Source of the DNA: Bacteroidota bacterium
Lineage (GTDB): Bacteria; Bacteroidota; JABWAT01
Direction: 5' to 3'
Length of the DNA: 64,000 nt
Assembly: GCA_023151185.1 (NCBI GenBank)
Contig: JAKLJL010000004.1
Location: forward strand, 135,586-199,585
Shown: positions 46,921-56,647 of the stretch, piece by piece
Layout: each line of letters starts with the position of its first letter
Position numbering within the stretch: the first letter of the stretch is position 1
Made by a program: the position numbers and the translations under genes
The notes under the pieces: model-generated
Told to the model about the DNA's origin: nothing
Databases searched by the model: none
The model's input: only the letters and a program-made list of their open reading frames with translations

Positions 46921-49029
46921 ATGGATCATACGGATCCTGGATTTCCAGAGAAGCAGAAAAGCGGAATTGCCCGGACGTTTATCGTCTACGCCGGTTTTTT
47001 CATTTTTTTTCTGATGATCATCGGCCGGATGTTCTACATTCAGGTCATCCAGGGTGGAAAGTATCAGGAAGCAGCCCGGCAGCAATATGAAGAACGGCTG
47101 ATTCTTAAGGCAAACCGGGGGATTATTTATGACCGCCGGGGAATACCGTTGGTGACCAACCAGATCCAGTATTCCTATGGAATAGACCCCTACATGACCC
47201 GTGCAGAAGAGGCACCGGTTATTGCAAGGAAATTTTCAAAGATTTTTGGAAAGTCCTACAGCGGGTATCTTGAAAAAATCAGGACTAAAAAAAACTTTGT
47301 CTGGCTAGAAAGGGGAGTTACCCCAGAGCAGAAAAAGCAGCTTTCGCTTGAAAATTACCACAGTATTGTTGAACTGAAGGAACCAACCCGGTTATACCGG
47401 TACAATGAAAAGGCCGGACAGGTACTGGGATTTACCAATATCGATAATAAGGGAATTTCGGGGATTGAGCTGTCGTATGATTCCTGGATCAGAGGCCGGG
47501 ATGGGTACACGATCATGCAGCGTGACGGACGGGGGCAACTGATTCCTGCAGCCGATTATGCCCGTCAGGATCCGCAAAACGGGAAAAATGTGTCAACAAC
47601 TCTGGATATTGTGATTCAGAGTATTGTAGATGAAGAATTGGCAAAAGGAGTTAAAGAAGCCGGAGGATCTGCCGGGATCGCTGTATTTGTAATTCCGCAA
47701 ACCGGTGAAATTGTTGCGATGTCGAACTTTCCGGGTCTGGATCCGAACCATCCGGAAAAGGCTGATGTGGAAAATACCCGGATCAGGGCCATTACGGATG
47801 TCCTCGAACCCGGCAGCACGTTTAAACTGGTCACTGCAGCCGGGGCATTTGAATATGGCCTCAGAAACAGCCGGGACAAGATCAATGGTGAACGGGGAAC
47901 CTGGCTGTACAAAGGCGAAAAGGTCATTGATCATGAACCGCTGGGTACAGTAACATTTGAAGAAGGGGTGGTTCAGTCGAGCAACGTGGTCATGGCAAAG
48001 ACCGGACTTTTGATTGGCGAGGAAAATTTCTACAAACTGGCCAGAAATTTTGGATTCGGAATGGAAACCGGGATTGATATCGCCGGTGAAATTCCCGGTA
48101 CTTTAAAACAGCCCAATACCTGGTCTGGAATTACCCTTGCCTGGATGGCCTTCGGATATGAAGTTCTGGTTACACCCATCCAGATGATGAATGCTTATGC
48201 TGCAATAGCCAACCGCGGGCAGCTAATGAAACCGTTTGTGGTCAAATCAGTTTTTGATGAAACGGGAAAAGTGGCGTTTGAAAACAAACCAACCCTGATC
48301 CGTCAGGTGATCACAACCGCCACAATTGACACGCTGATACCCATTTTGGTAAAGGTTGTGACAAAAGGGACTGCAAAAGCAGCCAGAATTGAAAACCTGC
48401 AGATCGCCGGGAAAACCGGGACTGCAAAAAAAGTCATTTCCGGAAAATATGAGAAAACCTATATGGCTTCCTTTGTCGGGTTTTTCCCGGCAGACAGACC
48501 TCAACTTGCAGGGATTGTGATAATCGACTCTCCTGAAAAAGGCTTTTACGGCGGGGCAGTCAGTGCGCCGGTTTTCGGCAGAATAGCCCAAAGGCTGATG
48601 TCGAATTCGATTCTGGAACGTCCGGCAGAAGCGGGTCTTTCGGCTGATTCTCTTTTCAGCCGGGCCATTTTGCCGGATATGCGTTCCTGGAGCGCTGCAG
48701 CTGCACGGGCCTGGCTCGAAGATTTTGGAATTGAGCCCGATTTTGTTAATGAGGAATCCGGGTTTATTGTACAGACCGAACCGGCAGCAGGTACCCGCCT
48801 GGTTCCGGACCTGGAAGTGAAGCTGGTTACTGCCGATCAGGTGAAAACAACCGGCGGGCCTTCCCTGGCGGATCTTAAGGGAAAATCACTCCGTCAGGCA
48901 GTGAATATACTGCAGAGTCAGGGTTTTCAGGTAAAAATTCAGGGCAGCGGCCAGGTTGTGAAAGCAGAACTCTCAAAAACAAATTCAAAAACAGTTACTC
49001 TTTTCGGACGTCAGGACGACAGAAAATGA
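46921..49029 (+). CDS. ftsI: Division-specific transpeptidase FtsI (PBP3) with PASTA domains
   Basis: A 702-residue class B penicillin-binding protein that crosslinks septal peptidoglycan. It has a short cytoplasmic part, one membrane helix (about 17-38), a pedestal domain starting NRGIIYDRRG, and a transpeptidase domain with SxxK (Ser299-Lys302, STFK), SSN (353-355) and KTGT (498-501). The C-terminus adds two PASTA-like repeats (about 595-640 and 645-692), which bind peptidoglycan or beta-lactam-like ligands. Overlaps murE by 4 bp. Confidence 0.95.
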   Translation: MDHTDPGFPEKQKSGIARTFIVYAGFFIFFLMIIGRMFYIQVIQGGKYQEAARQQYEERLILKANRGIIYDRRGIPLVTNQIQYSYGIDPYMTRAEEAPVIARKFSKIFGKSYSGYLEKIRTKKNFVWLERGVTPEQKKQLSLENYHSIVELKEPTRLYRYNEKAGQVLGFTNIDNKGISGIELSYDSWIRGRDGYTIMQRDGRGQLIPAADYARQDPQNGKNVSTTLDIVIQSIVDEELAKGVKEAGGSAGIAVFVIPQTGEIVAMSNFPGLDPNHPEKADVENTRIRAITDVLEPGSTFKLVTAAGAFEYGLRNSRDKINGERGTWLYKGEKVIDHEPLGTVTFEEGVVQSSNVVMAKTGLLIGEENFYKLARNFGFGMETGIDIAGEIPGTLKQPNTWSGITLAWMAFGYEVLVTPIQMMNAYAAIANRGQLMKPFVVKSVFDETGKVAFENKPTLIRQVITTATIDTLIPILVKVVTKGTAKAARIENLQIAGKTGTAKKVISGKYEKTYMASFVGFFPADRPQLAGIVIIDSPEKGFYGGAVSAPVFGRIAQRLMSNSILERPAEAGLSADSLFSRAILPDMRSWSAAAARAWLEDFGIEPDFVNEESGFIVQTEPAAGTRLVPDLEVKLVTADQVKTTGGPSLADLKGKSLRQAVNILQSQGFQVKIQGSGQVVKAELSKTNSKTVTLFGRQDDRK

Positions 49030-50504
49030 CCCCCAAAAACGGACACTGGTTAGAGTCAGTTCTTCAGCTTCCGAAAGGTTCTCTTTCTGAAGGTACACTC
49101 ATTTCCGGACTCGCCTATGATTCCCGGAAAGTGGAACCCGGTTTTCTGTTTTTTGCTGTAACCGGGTTTCAGGCAGATGGGAATGTCTTTGCAGGGAAGG
49201 CAGCCGAATCCGGCGCATCAGTTATCATCAGTGAACAGTCAAAACCCGACTCACTGGATTTCAGAAACTGGATTCAGGTTCAGTCTGTACGGAAAGCCAT
49301 GGCGGTTATTTCCAGATCCTTTTATGATGAACCTGACCGGCGGTTAAAACTGATTGGTGTTACCGGGACCAACGGGAAAACAACAACTACGTTTCTGATC
49401 AGGCAAATCCTTGAATTTAATGGACTTAAAACCGGTGTTGTTGGTACAACCGGTGCTTTTTACGGCGATCTGGTGATTCCGCTTTATCACACAACCCCAG
49501 AGTCGCCAGATTTATGCCGGATTTTAAAGGAAATGGCTGACAGCGGGGTTGAAGCTGTTGCAATGGAGGTTTCTTCACATGCCCTGGTTCTTGACCGGGT
49601 GACCGGGCTTGAGTTCCGTGCAGCAGTTTTTACCAATCTGACCCATGACCACCTGGATTTTCATAAAACACCGGACGCCTATCTTGAGGCAAAAAAGCTT
49701 TTATTTGACCGGCTGCCTGTACAGGCGGAAGCACTTTTGAATTCGGATGACCCGGCCTGGACAAAACTGGTATCCGATAGCAAGGCAACGGTTAAAACAT
49801 ATTCGTTAGGTCAGCCAGCTACGTTAACTGCCCGGATTCACCACTCGGATATCAGCCGTCAGGAAATTGAAGTTACCGAACTGAATCAGGAAAGCTACCG
49901 CTTTGCCTATCCGCTGGCAGGACAGTTTAATGTCCTGAACGGACTGGCAGCCTGGCTGGCGGCCCGGTCGCTTGGACTGAAACCGGAGCAGATCACCGGT
50001 GCGCTTTCTGAAGGAATTCAGGTTCCCGGCCGGTTTGAAAAGGTCATGACGGTAAAGGGTTTGGTTACCGGTGTGGTAGATTACAGCCACACGCCGGATA
50101 GCCTGCAAAAAATAATCGAAGCTATCAACCTCATTAAACAGCCCGGTCAGACTTTGATTACTGTATTCGGATGCGGTGGTGACCGGGATAAAACAAAACG
50201 TCCGGTTATGGGACGGCTCGCCGAGTCACTTTCGGATTACACCATTGTGACCAGTGATAATCCGAGAACAGAAGATCCGTCAGAAATTTTAAAAGATATT
50301 CTGGACGGGATGTCCGGAACGCAGTCTGAATCTGAGCTGGACAGACGCCTGGCGATCCGGAAAGCAGCACAGCGGGCCCGGCCCGGTGATATTATTCTGG
50401 TAGCCGGAAAGGGGCACGAAACCTACCAGGAAGTTCGGGGTGTACGTCACCATTTTGACGATCGGGAAGAATTACGGGAGGCATTGATGCTGTATGGCTG
50501 TTAA
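49026..50504 (+). CDS. murE: UDP-MurNAc-tripeptide synthetase MurE
   Basis: A 492-residue Mur ligase that adds the third amino acid of the stem peptide. The ATP loop is TGTNGKTTTTFLIR. The C-terminal specificity motif is DNPR (SDNPRTEDPSEIL), which in this family indicates meso-diaminopimelate as the added residue; lysine-adding enzymes differ here. This agrees with a Gram-negative wall. Overlaps murF by 11 bp. Confidence 0.96.
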   Translation: MTPKNGHWLESVLQLPKGSLSEGTLISGLAYDSRKVEPGFLFFAVTGFQADGNVFAGKAAESGASVIISEQSKPDSLDFRNWIQVQSVRKAMAVISRSFYDEPDRRLKLIGVTGTNGKTTTTFLIRQILEFNGLKTGVVGTTGAFYGDLVIPLYHTTPESPDLCRILKEMADSGVEAVAMEVSSHALVLDRVTGLEFRAAVFTNLTHDHLDFHKTPDAYLEAKKLLFDRLPVQAEALLNSDDPAWTKLVSDSKATVKTYSLGQPATLTARIHHSDISRQEIEVTELNQESYRFAYPLAGQFNVLNGLAAWLAARSLGLKPEQITGALSEGIQVPGRFEKVMTVKGLVTGVVDYSHTPDSLQKIIEAINLIKQPGQTLITVFGCGGDRDKTKRPVMGRLAESLSDYTIVTSDNPRTEDPSEILKDILDGMSGTQSESELDRRLAIRKAAQRARPGDIILVAGKGHETYQEVRGVRHHFDDREELREALMLYGC

Positions 50505-51912
50505 ACTGCTGACCATTGACGAATTTTACCGCACGGGCGGTGACTGGACCGGAACCTTCTGCGGCCGGCCGCTTCAGAAAGTAACCCTGGATTCCCGTGA
50601 ATGCGGGCCGGACTCGGTATTCTTTGCCCTGCCCGGAACCCAAACAGACGGTCATCAGTATATTTCGAAGGCAATCAAGGCGGGTGCATCGGTTATTGTG
50701 TATTCAGACCCTGCTTTTGACCGGGAATTTATCGGAACCGAAACGCTGGGAATCCGAACCGACGATGGCGTTTGCTATATGCAGGATCTGGCGGCCCGGG
50801 TCGTCCGAAAGGTTAAAATTCCGGTTTTAGCCCTGACCGGAAGCAACGGCAAAACCACAACCAAAGAAATGATATCTGCCGTTCTGGAAACCGGATTCCG
50901 GGTTCATAAAACCAACCGGAATCTGAATAATCATCTTGGCGTTCCGCTGACCATTTTTGATCTGACAGCAGACCATGAATTTCTGGTTCTGGAAATGGGA
51001 ATGAATCATGCCGGCGAAATTGCCAGGCTTTGCGAAGTCGGGATGCCAACCTCTGGTCTGATTACCAACGTTGGCACGGCCCACATCGAGTTTTTAGGCT
51101 CACAGGAAAACATCGCCAAAGCGAAAACAGAGCTTTTTGATTATCTGCGGCGGAATAACGGGTTCCTCTATGTGAATGCAGACGATCCGTTTCTCCTGAA
51201 ACGACTGACCGGAAATAATAATGCAATGTCCGTTTTTTACGGCATTAAAAACCGGGAAGCCAAAGTTAAGGCCTATGATGTTCAATTGGGTCAGAATAAT
51301 GCCTATCAGTTTAACTGGAAGGATGTCAGAACCGGGAAAACGGGTTCCGTTCAGCTTTCTATTCCCGGAATGCACAATGTTCTGAATGCACTGGGTGCCA
51401 TTGCTGCCGGCCTGAAAAATGACATCGCCCCAGAGGCTATTGACCGGGCCCTTTCCGGATTTAAACCGGCAGATAAACGGATGGAACTGGCGAAAGCCGG
51501 TAAGATTGACTTGTTGATTGACTGTTACAACGCCAACCCGGACTCCATGAAAGCTGGTCTTTCTGCCTTTAATGAGTTCCGGTCTGAAGGAAGAAAAATT
51601 GCAGTTCTCGGTGATATGTTTGAACTGGGCAGCCATTCAGAAGCGATGCACCGTGCAATCGGCAAGGCGATTCTGCCACTGAAATTTGACGGAATCCTGA
51701 CAGTTGGGCAAAGCAGCAGGTTTATATCGGATGAACTTAAAAAATATTCCTGCGAGTTGGGAGTTCATCATTTAGAAACCCGTGAAAATGTTATGGGCTG
51801 GCTCGATTCGACCTTGAAGCCTGGTGATATGGTATATCTGAAAGCTTCCAGAGGGATGAAACTGGAGACCATCAGCGATTTTTTAACTGAAACCTTTGGC
51901 GGAAAAGAATAA
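50494..51912 (+). CDS. murF: UDP-MurNAc-pentapeptide synthetase MurF
   Basis: A 472-residue Mur ligase adding D-Ala-D-Ala. ATP loop ALTGSNGKTTTKEMI, central MGMNHAGEIARLCEV and C-terminal DCYNANPDSMKAGL are the MurF signatures. Full length. The ddl gene for D-Ala-D-Ala is not in this cluster. Nine bp from mraY. Confidence 0.96.
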   Translation: MAVKLLTIDEFYRTGGDWTGTFCGRPLQKVTLDSRECGPDSVFFALPGTQTDGHQYISKAIKAGASVIVYSDPAFDREFIGTETLGIRTDDGVCYMQDLAARVVRKVKIPVLALTGSNGKTTTKEMISAVLETGFRVHKTNRNLNNHLGVPLTIFDLTADHEFLVLEMGMNHAGEIARLCEVGMPTSGLITNVGTAHIEFLGSQENIAKAKTELFDYLRRNNGFLYVNADDPFLLKRLTGNNNAMSVFYGIKNREAKVKAYDVQLGQNNAYQFNWKDVRTGKTGSVQLSIPGMHNVLNALGAIAAGLKNDIAPEAIDRALSGFKPADKRMELAKAGKIDLLIDCYNANPDSMKAGLSAFNEFRSEGRKIAVLGDMFELGSHSEAMHRAIGKAILPLKFDGILTVGQSSRFISDELKKYSCELGVHHLETRENVMGWLDSTLKPGDMVYLKASRGMKLETISDFLTETFGGKE

Positions 51913-51921
51913 GAGGCGTTC

Positions 51922-53031
51922 ATGCTGTACTGGCTGGCAATGTGGATCAATGAAACTTTCAATCCGCCCGGATTTGATGTTTTCCGGTTTATTACTTTTC
52001 GTGCAGGTCTGGCAGCGATCACCGGTCTGGTGGTCGGGCTTTGGCTTGGTCCCAAATTTATTGCCTATCTCAGGAAATTGCAGATCGGGGAAGAAATAAC
52101 CAAAGACGGTCCGCAAAGCCATTTTTCAAAGGCCGGAACGCCTACAATGGGTGGACTGATCGTCCTGACGTCCATTTTGGCCGGAACGGTTCTCTGGTCA
52201 GATCTGACCAATGTCTATGTCTGGCTGATCATTCTGACACTGGTCTGGATGGGAACCGTTGGGTTTATTGATGATTATCTGAAATGCATCAAAAAATATC
52301 CGAAAGGTCTGGTGGCCCGGTATAAAATTATGGGGCAGGTTGGATTGGGTCTCATTGTCGGTCTGGTTCTATCTCTGGATCCGACTTTTTCGAAAAGCCT
52401 GACTCTGACCACCATTCCCTTTTTTAAGGATGCAACACTGGACTACGGCTGGCTGTACATCCCGGTGGTTATTTTTATTATTACAGCAGTTTCAAACGCC
52501 GTTAATCTGACCGACGGCCTTGACGGACTTGCTATTGGTGTTACAGCCATTGTCATGATTCCGATTGCCATAATGTGCTATGTGTCGGGCAACGTCAAGT
52601 TTGCCGACTACCTGGATATTATTTACCTGGCGGGATCGGGAGAACTTACCATTGCCAGTCTGGCCATTATCGGGGCGTCACTTGGATTTCTCTGGTATAA
52701 TTCGAATCCGGCTCAGGTTTTTATGGGAGATACCGGAAGTCTGGCACTTGGCGGTGCTTTAGGGGTCATCGCCATTGTGATCAAAAAGGAACTGTTTCTT
52801 CCGATTCTGGCCGGGGTATTTTTCATGGAGACCATTTCAGTGATTTTGCAGCGGCTCTATTTTAAATACACGAAAAAGAAATACGGAGAAGGACGGCGGA
52901 TCTTCAGAATGGCACCCATCCATCACCATTTTGAACTTCTTGGCTGGCCTGAAACAAAAATTGTTACCCGGTTCTGGATTGTTGCCATTATTCTGTCACT
53001 GACAACCCTGGCCTTACTCAAACTGAGATAA
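51922..53031 (+). CDS. mraY: Phospho-MurNAc-pentapeptide transferase MraY
   Basis: A 369-residue integral membrane enzyme that makes lipid I. About ten membrane helices. Conserved motifs are GTPTMGGLIVL, the catalytic FIDDYLKCIKK, NAVNLTDGLDGLAIG, FMGDTGSLALGG and APIHHHFELLGWPE. Full length, 3 bp from murD. Confidence 0.97.
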   Translation: MLYWLAMWINETFNPPGFDVFRFITFRAGLAAITGLVVGLWLGPKFIAYLRKLQIGEEITKDGPQSHFSKAGTPTMGGLIVLTSILAGTVLWSDLTNVYVWLIILTLVWMGTVGFIDDYLKCIKKYPKGLVARYKIMGQVGLGLIVGLVLSLDPTFSKSLTLTTIPFFKDATLDYGWLYIPVVIFIITAVSNAVNLTDGLDGLAIGVTAIVMIPIAIMCYVSGNVKFADYLDIIYLAGSGELTIASLAIIGASLGFLWYNSNPAQVFMGDTGSLALGGALGVIAIVIKKELFLPILAGVFFMETISVILQRLYFKYTKKKYGEGRRIFRMAPIHHHFELLGWPETKIVTRFWIVAIILSLTTLALLKLR

Positions 53032-53034
53032 TTC

Positions 53035-54396
53035 ATGTCACTGTTGACTTTTGAAAATAAAAAAATTGCGGTTATCGGCGCAGCCCGAAGCGGAATTGCG
53101 GTCTCCTTCTTTCTGGCTTCCAAAGGGAATCAGGTTCTTCTGAGTGATATGAAAACTCCTGAAGGTGCGCCTGATCTTGAGCAAAAACTGATGGCTGCCG
53201 GCATTTCCTGGGAGTGGAACGGACATACTGACCGGGTTTTCGGATCGGAGGCTCTGGTTATTTCGCCCGGTGTTCCGGGAAACGTGCCGGTCATTGTATC
53301 CGCACAGGAAAAAGGAATTCCGGTTGTTTCAGAAATAGAAGTTGGTTTCACCTATTTCCCGGCACCGGTTATTGCCATTACGGGAACGAACGGGAAAACC
53401 ACCACAACCTATCTGACGGGTCATCTGCTTGCTTCAGCAGGAAAGAACCCACTGATAGCCGGGAATACCGGCACCGCTTTTACCGGAACATCAGAAACCT
53501 GGCCCGTAATTACCCACGGAGTCCTGGAAACTTCAAGTTTTCAGCTTGATCATATCAGCCGGTTCCATCCGTCAGTATCCATGATTCTGAATATCACGCC
53601 TGACCATCTGGACCGGTATAAAACCTTCAATCATTATGCCCGGTCCAAATTCAGGATCACCGAAAACCAGACTGAAAAAGACATTTTTATTTACAATGCC
53701 GATGATGAAATCATCACCCCGTATCTGAACGAAGTGAAAGCACAGAAATGGCCGTTTTCTGTAAAAAAGCCCCTCCATTTTGGTGCCTGGCTCGAAGATG
53801 ACCAGTTGGTTCTTCAGATGAACGGCAAAAAGGAAGTGATTCTTGACCGGAAGGAGCTGGCCATTCCCGGAATTCATAACGTGGCCAATGCACTTGCAGC
53901 GGTTCTGGCGGCAAAATCACAGGGGCTTTCGAATGATCAGATTGCCGTCGGACTGAGCTCATTTACGGGAGTAGAACACCGGATCGAGTTTGTGAGAGAA
54001 CTGAACGGCGTCCGGTATTATAACGACTCAAAGGCAACCAATGTAGATTCACTTAAAGTTGCTCTGACTGCCTTTGACCAGCCCATTATTCTGATTGCCG
54101 GCGGAAGAGAACACGGGAATACCTATAAAGATGTCGGGGATCTGCTTAAAAAACAGGTCAGACTGGTGATCGCAATCGGTGAAACTGCCGAAAAAATTCA
54201 ACGGGATATGCATCCGTACGTCAAGGTTCTGCCCGGAAGTCTGGATTTTGCCTATGCCGTAAATCTGGCACGGAATGAGGCAAAACCGGGTGAGGTCGTG
54301 CTGCTCAGTCCGGCCTGCAAAAGCTTCGATATGTTCCGGGATTATGAGGATCGTGGCCGGCAGTTTAAACATCTGGTGAACGGACTTCAGTCATGA
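53035..54396 (+). CDS. murD: UDP-MurNAc-L-alanine:D-glutamate ligase MurD
   Basis: A 453-residue Mur ligase. Uracil-binding N-terminal Rossmann part (KKIAVIGAARSGIAVSFFLA), ATP loop AITGTNGKTTTTYLTG, central LNITPDHLDRY and the C-terminal YNDSKATNVDSLKVAL and LLSPACKSFDMF are all present. Overlaps ftsW by 4 bp. Confidence 0.96.
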   Translation: MSLLTFENKKIAVIGAARSGIAVSFFLASKGNQVLLSDMKTPEGAPDLEQKLMAAGISWEWNGHTDRVFGSEALVISPGVPGNVPVIVSAQEKGIPVVSEIEVGFTYFPAPVIAITGTNGKTTTTYLTGHLLASAGKNPLIAGNTGTAFTGTSETWPVITHGVLETSSFQLDHISRFHPSVSMILNITPDHLDRYKTFNHYARSKFRITENQTEKDIFIYNADDEIITPYLNEVKAQKWPFSVKKPLHFGAWLEDDQLVLQMNGKKEVILDRKELAIPGIHNVANALAAVLAAKSQGLSNDQIAVGLSSFTGVEHRIEFVRELNGVRYYNDSKATNVDSLKVALTAFDQPIILIAGGREHGNTYKDVGDLLKKQVRLVIAIGETAEKIQRDMHPYVKVLPGSLDFAYAVNLARNEAKPGEVVLLSPACKSFDMFRDYEDRGRQFKHLVNGLQS

Positions 54397-55544
54397 CAGA
54401 CCAACTCCTGACATCAAAACCGGAAAACCAATGGCAGCAGGCAGATAAACTTCTGTTCTGGGCCGTTCTTGGACTTTTGGGTTTTGGTGTTCTGGCTGTT
54501 TACTCAGCTTCAGCCTCGATGGCGGCGGCCAAGGAGCACAGCACTGAGTTTTACGTTTTCAGGCACATCGCCAAAGTTGTTGCCGGGGTGGCGGTAATCT
54601 GGATTCTGAGCAAAGTGGATTATCACCTGTATGCACGGTACTCCAAACCGCTGATGATGATAGCTGTTTTCTCGTTGTTCATTCTGCTGGTTACCGGCGG
54701 ATCAGGTGAGAAAAAAGGGGCTGCCCGGTGGTTCGAATTCGGTCCTGTCAGTTTTCAGCCGTCTGAACTGGCAAAATGGACCCTGATTTTGCATCTGTCG
54801 GTTTTAATGAGCCGTAAATCGGAGCTGATGGATGATTTTAAACGGGGAATTCTGCCGCTGCTGGTCTGGATCGGGGCAACTGTGATGCTGATTGCCCTTC
54901 AGCCGAATTTTTCTACGGCAGCCGTGATTTCTGCGATCAGTGTTCTGCTTTTGTTTATCGCACGGGCCAACCTGAAGTTTCTGATTCCGGTTGGGCTTGC
55001 AGTCATTCCCGTAGCAGCAGCTTATGTGATGCTGTCTCCCTACCGTCTGAAGCGGATCACCATGTTTCTTTCGGGACATGAAACCGTGAATTACCAGTTG
55101 GCCCAGGCCATCATTGCACTGGGAAACGGCGGGTTTTTCGGTGCCGGAATCGGGCAATCCAAACAACGGGATTTCTTCCTGCCTGAGCCTTTCAATGATT
55201 TCATTCTGCCGATCATCGGCGAGGAATACGGCTTTATCGGGGTGACGGTTTTACTGAGTGTTTTTGTCTTTATCATGATCAGAGGAATTAAAATCATTAA
55301 ACGGGCCCCGGATCTTATGGGAATGTATCTGGCAGCCGGAATCGTCATGACCATCAGCTTTTACGCCTTCGTCAATGCCGCCGTGACCTGCGGACTTTTC
55401 CCGACAACGGGATTACCGATGCCGTTCATCAGTTATGGCGGAACGAGCATTCTGTTCACCTGTGCTGCAGTTGGCATTCTGCTGAACATTTCAAAACAGG
55501 GAACTGAACCGATTATCGTTCCCGATGAGGAGGAAGCAGAATGA
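54393..55544 (+). CDS. ftsW: Septal peptidoglycan glycosyltransferase FtsW
   Basis: A 383-residue SEDS polymerase with about ten membrane helices. Motifs include the KGAARWFEFGPVSFQPSELAK-type loop (split: AARWFEFGP and FQPSELAKWT), YQLAQAIIALGNGGFFGAG, and the catalytic-loop region LPEPFNDFILPIIGEEYGF. The C-terminal GLPMPFISYGGTSILF is typical. It works with FtsI of the same cluster. Overlaps murD and murG by 4 bp each. Confidence 0.96.
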   Translation: MTDQLLTSKPENQWQQADKLLFWAVLGLLGFGVLAVYSASASMAAAKEHSTEFYVFRHIAKVVAGVAVIWILSKVDYHLYARYSKPLMMIAVFSLFILLVTGGSGEKKGAARWFEFGPVSFQPSELAKWTLILHLSVLMSRKSELMDDFKRGILPLLVWIGATVMLIALQPNFSTAAVISAISVLLLFIARANLKFLIPVGLAVIPVAAAYVMLSPYRLKRITMFLSGHETVNYQLAQAIIALGNGGFFGAGIGQSKQRDFFLPEPFNDFILPIIGEEYGFIGVTVLLSVFVFIMIRGIKIIKRAPDLMGMYLAAGIVMTISFYAFVNAAVTCGLFPTTGLPMPFISYGGTSILFTCAAVGILLNISKQGTEPIIVPDEEEAE

Positions 55545-56647
55545 AAATTCTTCTGGCCGGTGGCGGAACCGGTGGTCATGTTTTTCCCGGAATTGCAATT
55601 GCGCAGGCACTGAAGTCTTTGAATCCGGAGGCTGAACTTGTTTTTGCCGGGACGAAAACCGGTGCAGAAGGCCGGATTGTTCCGGAACATCAGTACCGAC
55701 TTCTGCCGGTCGAAATTGCCGGATTCAGCCGGAGCAATATGCGGAAAAATCTGACTTTTCCGTTTAAGCTGATCAAAGGTTTCTGGGACTCGTACCGGAT
55801 TTTACGGGACGAAGATCCGGATGCAGTCGTCGCAACCGGCGGTTACGTCTGCGGCCCGATTACCCAATTGGCTCAATGGGCCGGCATCCCGACCTTTGTT
55901 CAGGAACAGAATGCTGTTCCCGGGTTCACCTCGAAAAAGCTGAGCCGGAAGGCTACCCGGCTGTTTATCACCTATGAAGAATCCAGATCCTATTTTTCAG
56001 GGGTAAATCCGGAAAAGATCTCCTGCCCGGGAAATCCGGTACGACTGACGTTTACTCCTGTGGAAAAATCCTCGGCTCTGGCCTTTTTCGGGCTTGCGCC
56101 CGGAAGAAAAACAATTTTGATCATAGGCGGATCAACCGGGGCAAGGTCTGTCAACCAGGCCGTTCAGTTAAGTTATCAGGACTGGCTGAAGGCCGGATTT
56201 CAGGTCATCTGGCAAACCGGAAAAACCGGTGAGGAATTGCCGGAACTGGCAGTAACCGATTTGGGTCTTGTTCACCGGTCAGTTTTTATCCGGGAAATGA
56301 ATCTGGCATATCAGGCGGCCGATCTGGTTATTTCACGGGCAGGGGCAACTTCTCTTGCTGAAATCACCCTTGTCGGAAAACCGTCCGTTCTGGTTCCGTT
56401 TCCATTTGCAGCAGATGACCACCAGACCAAAAATGCCCGGGTTCTCGAACAGGCCGGTGCTGCGGTCGTAATCAAAGATCAGGAAGCTGCAGAAAAACTA
56501 AGCCAGGCGGTAACCGGCCTGCTTTCTGCGCCTGAAAAAATGGCACTTCTCTCGGGCAACGCCAAAAAACTGTCTAAACCCGATGCTGCAAAAACAATTG
56601 CCCAACTCATTTTAACCTCACTTTCAAAGGGGGATTCTCATGGCTGA
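55541..56647 (+). CDS. murG: UDP-GlcNAc:lipid I N-acetylglucosaminyltransferase MurG
   Basis: A 368-residue peripheral glycosyltransferase that makes lipid II. Motifs are the first glycine loop LLAGGGTGGHVFPGIAIAQA, the second loop ATGGYVCGP, GGSTGARSVNQAV, and the UDP-GlcNAc-binding ISRAGATSLAEITLVGKPS and PFAADDHQTKNA. Full length. It overlaps the following membrane protein gene by 8 bp. Confidence 0.97.
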   Translation: MKILLAGGGTGGHVFPGIAIAQALKSLNPEAELVFAGTKTGAEGRIVPEHQYRLLPVEIAGFSRSNMRKNLTFPFKLIKGFWDSYRILRDEDPDAVVATGGYVCGPITQLAQWAGIPTFVQEQNAVPGFTSKKLSRKATRLFITYEESRSYFSGVNPEKISCPGNPVRLTFTPVEKSSALAFFGLAPGRKTILIIGGSTGARSVNQAVQLSYQDWLKAGFQVIWQTGKTGEELPELAVTDLGLVHRSVFIREMNLAYQAADLVISRAGATSLAEITLVGKPSVLVPFPFAADDHQTKNARVLEQAGAAVVIKDQEAAEKLSQAVTGLLSAPEKMALLSGNAKKLSKPDAAKTIAQLILTSLSKGDSHG

